From: Anaerolineae bacterium
GTDB lineage: Bacteria; Desulfobacterota; Desulfobacteria; Desulfobacterales; ETH-SRB1
DNA length: 37,294 bases
Assembly: GCA_035529315.1 (NCBI GenBank)
Contig: DATKWZ010000011.1
Location: 1 to 37,294 of the forward strand
Direction: 5' to 3'
The position numbers and the translations under genes were made by a program. The notes below the pieces were generated by a model, which was not told the origin of the DNA, searched no databases, and saw only the letters and a list, made by a program, of their open reading frames with translations. Each line of letters opens with the position of its first letter. Position 1 is the stretch's first letter. Shown here piece after piece: positions 33,132-37,294 of this stretch.

Positions 33132-33168
33132 TTGTATCGTCAAGAATAGAACAGCTAACTCCTTTTTT
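33132..33168. repeat. 37-bp direct repeat, right copy, flanking the ORF6N relic
   Basis: Second copy of the repeat at 32760-32796 (mismatches at positions 13, 21, 28 and 37). It lies upstream of the relic gene's start. Since one copy lies beyond each end of the gene, the pair may mark the insertion of a small element or a duplicated leader. Confidence 0.65.
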
Positions 33169-33200
33169 TAGTTCATAATTTCAGATTTTAGCCTGCATAA

Positions 33201-33266
33201 TCAAAAAGCCCCATCCTTCATATTGCTGAAGAAATGGGGCTTTATTTTTTTGTAATTCTTGGTCAC
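33201..33266 (-). CDS. Putative 21-codon small ORF over a terminator
   Basis: From GTG 33266, with a perfect AGGAGG five bases upstream, the minus strand encodes MTKNYKKIKPHFFSNMKDGA plus a final F and TGA at 33203-33201. It has a promoter-like sequence about 50 bases upstream (33317-33345) and overlaps the intrinsic terminator at 33205-33251. It may be a real micro-protein, a leader peptide, or chance coding within a small RNA. No homolog is known to me. Confidence 0.35.
   Translation of the reverse strand: MTKNYKKIKPHFFSNMKDGAF
33205..33251. terminator. Strong bidirectional intrinsic terminator
   Basis: Outer stem AAAGCCCCAT/ATGGGGCTTT (10 bp) with an inner stem CTTCA/TGAAG around TATTGC. 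On the plus strand it is followed by ATTTTTTT; on the minus strand by TTTTTGATT. On the minus strand it would end transcripts coming from the promoter at 33317-33345 and read-through from the kinase genes upstream. Confidence 0.75.
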
Positions 33267-33316
33267 CTGATCCTCCTGTTTGAGGTTCAAAAAACAGACC
33301 GAAATTAATCTTCGGC

Positions 33317-33345
33317 AATATATATTAGGTGAATATACAAGTCAA
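33317..33345 (-). promoter_or_regulatory. Sigma70-type promoter of a short transcript
   Basis: On the minus strand TTGACT (33345-33340) and TATATT (33322-33317) are separated by exactly 17 bases. Transcription would start near 33310 and run through the 21-codon ORF to the terminator, giving an RNA of about 110-115 bases. Confidence 0.5.
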
Positions 33346-33491
33346 TTTAATTTGTTATCTTTTCGATGAGTTATCAATGTTGTTCCCCCTTGATATAAGG
33401 AGAAGTACGCTCAAAAATTAGCCGCCCTTCTATCTTGTTGAATTAATTCGTTTATTGAAAACGCACACTTTATGCTTGACGGAAGGAATAT

Positions 33492-33600
33492 AGGATGTCC
33501 CATAAGCTCCCCATATAATCAGCGTTTCCGTTTTTACTTTTTTCAGATCAATAGATGTCAGACAAAACCAGGAGAGAGCGGTTTTACGTCCAAGAGGGTT
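33492..33600 (-). other. Relic of a repeated element at the island's right edge
   Basis: Contains the right copy of the 20-bp direct repeat (33492-33511). A minus-strand frame here reads NPLGRKTALSWFCLTSIDLK and WGAYGTSYIPSVKH, of which WGAYGTSY matches GACGTSF at the left copy. It runs into the end of the kinase gene at 33602. The 33352-33490 part shows no gene. Source of the element unknown. Confidence 0.35.
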
Positions 33601-33601
33601 T

Positions 33602-35548
33602 TCAACTGTCAAGCATCTCTCTAATTATCTTAGAAAGCTGTAACATATTAAATGGTTTTTGAATAAATCCATCACAATCACGGCTCATTATTTTACTCGC
33701 TTGGTTGTCAATGCTATATCCACTGGAAATTAAAATCTTTATATCTGGTTTTATCTCCTTAAGAACATTATATACATCGCTCCCGGACAGATCCGGCATA
33801 ATCATGTCCAACATAACCAATGTAATTTTATCCTTGTCTTTTTTAAAAATTTCCAGGGCCTCTTTTCCACCTCCGGCTACAAAAACATTATAGCCCATAT
33901 TATTGAGCATTTCCCGGGCAACATTAATAATTATCTCCTCATCGTCAACTATCAAAATCGTCTCGGTTCCATGCAAAATCTCATCTTCTGTATCATTACG
34001 CAGTTGACTAATAATTTGTGCTTCTACAGCCGGCAGGTAAAAATTAAATGTTGTCCCCTCACCCTTTTTGCTGTTAACGTTGATTAGCCCCCCATGATTT
34101 TTTATAATACCATAAGCCGAAGCAAGCCCAAGCCCTGTACCCCTGCCCAACTTTTTGGTTGTAAAAAATGGCTCAAAGATATGCCGCAGGGTCTCTTTAT
34201 CCATACCAACTCCTGTATCGACCACAGAAACCATAACAAACTCACCGGGTTTTATTCCATAATGCATGACATCATCATCATCTAACCTGATATTTTTCGT
34301 CTCAATGAATATGTCCCCACCTCCCGGCATCGCATGCCAGGCGTTCACAAAAAGGTTTAACAGAACCTGTTCTATTTGCGACCGGTCTATTTCAACCGCA
34401 CAAACATCTTTCTGAAGCGTTGTGTGGATTCTGTTCTCCTTTCTTGTACGACCAAACATATCAGAGCATTTTTCTATGAGCTTGTTAATATTGGTAGGCT
34501 TAACCTCGTATTTACCACCCATGGCAAAACCTAAAAGCTGTTTGGTAAGATCTGATCCCCTTTTAACAATCTCTTCTATGTCTTTGAAGTGTTTATAATG
34601 GGGATGGTTTAACTCGACATCATGATTTATCAAAGAAATCCGGCCCATGATTCCCATAAGCAGGTTGTTAAAATCATGAGCAATACCTCCTGCCAGAGTC
34701 CCTATAGCCTCCATTTTCTGAGACTGCAGCAATTGTGCCTCAAGGCGTTTTCTGTCACTTATATCTCTTGCCACACCATAAGTCCCCAGAAATTTTTTAT
34801 CGGTCTCATCTACAGATTTATCATAGATACCCATGGAGTTTAATTCCACTACCAAACATTTTTCCGGGTCATGGCCGTTGTTAGACGTTTTTAGTCTTAA
34901 TTCAAGGCCGGAAGTAGCACGAGAGCCTGTTCTTCTTTCATTAAAGTGGTATTTTGCTTTATTTAGATCATATTCAAACAAAAGATGTGTATAGTGTTTG
35001 TTTAAAAGCTGCTCCGCATCGCATTCAAGTAAAGATTCGACAGCGCCATTTATAAACGTAATTTCTCCATAAGGACTAAGAATGTAAATTATATCCGGTG
35101 ATGCATTAACGAGATATTGATATCGCTGCTCTGTCACCTTCAGCTTTCCGTTGACAAGCTTATTTTCTTTTTTTAATTGAATCTGATTAATTGTGTTTTT
35201 TACTCTTGCCAGAAGTTCTTCAAAATCAAAGGGTTTTTTAAGGTAATCGTGAGCCCCCCTTTTCACGCATTCTACGGCTGAGTCAATACTTGCATGCCCG
35301 GTCATAACTATAACCATGGTATCTAAATGCTGACCTTTTATATAATCCATAACCTGGCGGCCATCCATTTCAGGCATAACCATATCAAGGAGAACCATAT
35401 CATAACTATCTTTGTTCAAATATTCTATTGCTTCTCTGCCATTGCAACCGGTCTGTATATTATAACCTTCGTTACTTAACAAAACACTCAGGCTATCCCG
35501 CATCCGTGCTTCATCATCTACTACTAAGATTTTGGGCACACACGACAT
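33602..35548 (-). CDS. Hybrid sensor kinase: receiver-PAS-HisKA-HATPase-receiver
   Basis: A 648-residue soluble protein. Receiver 1 (about 5-120) has acidic pair DD11-12, phospho-Asp55 in LLDMVMP and Lys in YLKKPF. A coiled coil leads to PAS (about 140-265). The HisKA motif [13 protein letters not shown] has His291. The ATPase domain has [14 protein letters not shown] (398-411), DTGVGMD and [16 protein letters not shown]. Receiver 2 (about 530-645) has phospho-Asp581. All phosphosites are intact, so an internal relay is possible; there is no membrane segment or output domain. ATG 35548 is preferred since GGAGGTG lies five bases upstream; a GTG four codons earlier is within that site. It follows the HDOD-kinase gene after a palindrome. 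Confidence 0.9.
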   Translation of the reverse strand: MSCVPKILVVDDEARMRDSLSVLLSNEGYNIQTGCNGREAIEYLNKDSYDMVLLDMVMPEMDGRQVMDYIKGQHLDTMVIVMTGHASIDSAVECVKRGAHDYLKKPFDFEELLARVKNTINQIQLKKENKLVNGKLKVTEQRYQYLVNASPDIIYILSPYGEITFINGAVESLLECDAEQLLNKHYTHLLFEYDLNKAKYHFNERRTGSRATSGLELRLKTSNNGHDPEKCLVVELNSMGIYDKSVDETDKKFLGTYGVARDISDRKRLEAQLLQSQKMEAIGTLAGGIAHDFNNLLMGIMGRISLINHDVELNHPHYKHFKDIEEIVKRGSDLTKQLLGFAMGGKYEVKPTNINKLIEKCSDMFGRTRKENRIHTTLQKDVCAVEIDRSQIEQVLLNLFVNAWHAMPGGGDIFIETKNIRLDDDDVMHYGIKPGEFVMVSVVDTGVGMDKETLRHIFEPFFTTKKLGRGTGLGLASAYGIIKNHGGLINVNSKKGEGTTFNFYLPAVEAQIISQLRNDTEDEILHGTETILIVDDEEIIINVAREMLNNMGYNVFVAGGGKEALEIFKKDKDKITLVMLDMIMPDLSGSDVYNVLKEIKPDIKILISSGYSIDNQASKIMSRDCDGFIQKPFNMLQLSKIIREMLDS

Positions 35549-35578
35549 AATCACCTCCACATATCAATTATACTTGCC

Positions 35579-35603
35579 AAAAAGTGTTTTTTCGACTTTT
35601 TAC
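35579..35603. repeat. Palindromic GTAAAAAGTC-type repeat, copy 3
   Basis: Stem AAAAAGT/ACTTTTT (35579-35585 with 35595-35601) and loop GTTTTTTCG. It shares the loop and the flank ACCATCAA with copy 2. On the minus strand it starts directly at the TGA of the HDOD-kinase gene (35613-35611), as copy 1 does at the HAD stop. It separates the two kinase genes. Confidence 0.55.
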
Positions 35604-35610
35604 AACACCA

Positions 35611-37294
35611 TCAATCATTAACCGGTAGCAATATTTTAAAAATTGTACCGATTGTCTCGTCACTTTCACAAGTTATTATTCCTTTTAATCCATTTATAAT
35701 GCCATACGCAATAGACAGACCCAAGCCGGAATGGCCATTACCCTTTAAGCTGACAAGCGGTTCAAATAAATTCGACTTTATTTCCTTCGGGATTCCTGAT
35801 CCGCTATCGCGTATAATAATTTCAATAAATTCCTGTTCTTTTTTATCTGCTTTTTTATTGAATCCATTGTTTTGGGATTTTGCAATTAATCTGGTGCTGA
35901 TTTCAATATCTCCCCCATCGGGCATAGCCTCAACAGCATTCTTTATTAGATTGATAACAACCTGCTTTAGACCATTTTTATCCGTCATAACAGCAGGTAT
36001 AGATGTTTCCAGGCTAAGTTTAGCCTTAACACCCGACTGAAGCAGCAATGATTCATGAGTAATTTTGATTAGATCAGATATTAGAGTATTAATATCAACA
36101 AATTCTTTTTGTATTACTTTAGGTTCTAAAAGGTTAGACAATCCATTAATAATGAGGCTTATTCGATCTATTTCTTCATTGACAATAACTATTTCGTCTT
36201 GTGCCGGACTATCCTTGGCGAGTTTTAGCCCCAGTATCTTGAGATAATTTTTCATAATACTCAGAGAATTCTTCACCTCATGGGCAACTTTATCAGCTAC
36301 AATTGAGGGAGCAGTCAAATGCTCAGATTGAATAAGCTTTGCCTTAGATTTTCTCTTATTTTTAGCATCTATGACAACAGCCACCTGGTTTGCAAACATG
36401 TTTATGAAATTTAAATCTTTAAATAAAATATGAGATTGAGCTTCATCTATACCTATAACCATCACGCCAACACAATTTTCCTGAGATAGCATGGGAATAC
36501 ACAGCATACCTTCTTTTTCAGACAAGCGAATGATCTGGGAATCAATAATAGTAAGATTTATTTCTTTAATATGACCAAAAGAATCCAGAGATGTTTTTTC
36601 AGCAAGAGTTTTTGTCAAAAGACAATTTTTACCTTGAACAGGAATAACTATTTCCTTGATTAGCAAATCATACCCTTCTCCATTGCCAATATCCCCTTGC
36701 AGAGCATCTTTCTCATGATCATAAAGAAAAAAAAGCACACTTTTTATATCAAACAAAATTTGCAAACCCTGCCTTACAACCTTCAGTATTGAATCAGCAT
36801 CATGGCATTCAAACAGATTTTGAAGTGTGCCTTGTAGTTGTGATATGTTTCTGGCCGTGCGGACAAGTTCTTTTTGCTTTTCAACATCTTTTTCACAAAC
36901 CGATTCATCAAAATTATGCAGATTTTCAATATTTATATCCAGCGATTCTGCAACCTGCCTCACCTTTTTATCAGACAATGAGACTATCCTGTCTAATGCT
37001 GAATATTCTAAACCCAAAACTTCTTTTGCTATATCAAAAGCATAGCTGCGATCTCTATCTATCCCAGAGCTAAGAATGTTTGCTGCATATACAATTTTGA
37101 CAAGAGGAAGTGCGTCAAGAATTCTGTGTTTTGGTTCATGATGATAAAGAACAGCATCAGAAATAAACGATTGAAGTGCCCAGCTATTGATAAGCCATGC
37201 CCCTGTCTCATCGTGTGAGGCGCCTATCCGCTTTTCACTGTCCAGCAACAAAGCTGGATTGCTCCTGGCAGCTTGCAGTACCTCGGTGTATTCC
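35611..37294 (-). CDS. HDOD-GAF-histidine kinase, 5' end beyond the window
   Basis: The frame is open to the right edge, giving 560 residues; the true start lies outside. The visible N-terminus ends an HDOD domain (GASHDETGAWLINSWALQ and AVLYHHEPKH, the HD-like His residues of HDOD). A helical linker is followed by GAF (about 155-310, VVRQGLQILFDIKSVLFFLY and CIPMLSQENCVGVMVIG), a HisKA motif KVAHEVKNSLSIMKNYL with His about 338, and an ATPase domain (NLIKNAVEAMPDGGDI, DSGSGIP, GHSGLGLSIAYGI). HDOD joined to a kinase is a deltaproteobacterial style of sensor; the signal is unknown. It is likely transcribed ahead of the hybrid kinase gene and may feed that protein's receivers. Confidence 0.87.
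   Translation of the reverse strand, partial: EYTEVLQAARSNPALLLDSEKRIGASHDETGAWLINSWALQSFISDAVLYHHEPKHRILDALPLVKIVYAANILSSGIDRDRSYAFDIAKEVLGLEYSALDRIVSLSDKKVRQVAESLDINIENLHNFDESVCEKDVEKQKELVRTARNISQLQGTLQNLFECHDADSILKVVRQGLQILFDIKSVLFFLYDHEKDALQGDIGNGEGYDLLIKEIVIPVQGKNCLLTKTLAEKTSLDSFGHIKEINLTIIDSQIIRLSEKEGMLCIPMLSQENCVGVMVIGIDEAQSHILFKDLNFINMFANQVAVVIDAKNKRKSKAKLIQSEHLTAPSIVADKVAHEVKNSLSIMKNYLKILGLKLAKDSPAQDEIVIVNEEIDRISLIINGLSNLLEPKVIQKEFVDINTLISDLIKITHESLLLQSGVKAKLSLETSIPAVMTDKNGLKQVVINLIKNAVEAMPDGGDIEISTRLIAKSQNNGFNKKADKKEQEFIEIIIRDSGSGIPKEIKSNLFEPLVSLKGNGHSGLGLSIAYGIINGLKGIITCESDETIGTIFKILLPVND

Overview
The window looks like chromosome of a sulfate-reducer-type bacterium (Desulfobacterota, probably Desulfobacterales-like). 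This is inferred from gene content and style: two-component proteins with deltaproteobacterial architectures, AT-leaning genes rich in AAA/TTT, and the rng-purB-yajC-secDF-dprA-topA gene order. No rRNA, tRNA or CRISPR array was recognised.

Layout. (1) 1-2495: a DUF362/DUF202 pair on the minus strand, cut by the left edge, then a plus-strand NodC/hyaluronan-synthase-like family 2 glycosyltransferase with a terminator-like hairpin at its annotated start. (2) 2541-7404, minus strand: AEC transporter, UDP-glucuronate 4-epimerase, a TPR + LA2681-type HEPN protein, a small secreted peptide and tgt, tightly spaced. (3) 7528-12148: priA and a HAD phosphatase (plus), convergent with mpl (minus). (4) 12149-16094: a repeat-rich spacer, then a signalling cluster of a dCache/PAS/HisKA_2 kinase, a frameshifted response regulator split into two reading frames, a relic of another receiver domain and an intact single-domain receiver. 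(5) 16125-30863, minus strand: a long housekeeping run: alpha-glucan phosphorylase, rng, a LysM-like membrane protein, purB, a lipoprotein, yajC-secD-secF, dprA, topA, an MBL hydrolase and a SagB-type nitroreductase. It covers glycogen use, RNA turnover, purine synthesis, protein export, DNA uptake and supercoiling. (6) 30925-33600: an accessory island. (7) 33602-37294: two large sensor kinases (receiver-PAS-kinase-receiver, and HDOD-GAF-kinase, the latter cut by the right edge).

The most notable region is the island. It holds a well-formed integron attC site (31754-31872) ending a complete gene cassette (31760-32627) that encodes a 242-residue protein of unknown function. There is no integrase in the window. 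The first six bases of the cassette are complementary to the first repeat of its own attC, as expected of a genuine excisable cassette. A second reading frame follows, as in a next cassette, but its attC is missing and the sequence runs into the C-terminal relic of a REP-associated tyrosine transposase flanked by perfect 18-bp inverted repeats. On the other side are an internally deleted ORF6N-type phage gene between 37-bp direct repeats, and a compact promoter / 21-codon ORF / terminator unit that could be a small RNA. Elsewhere, a palindromic element with core GTAAAAAGTC recurs three times, twice directly behind stop codons.
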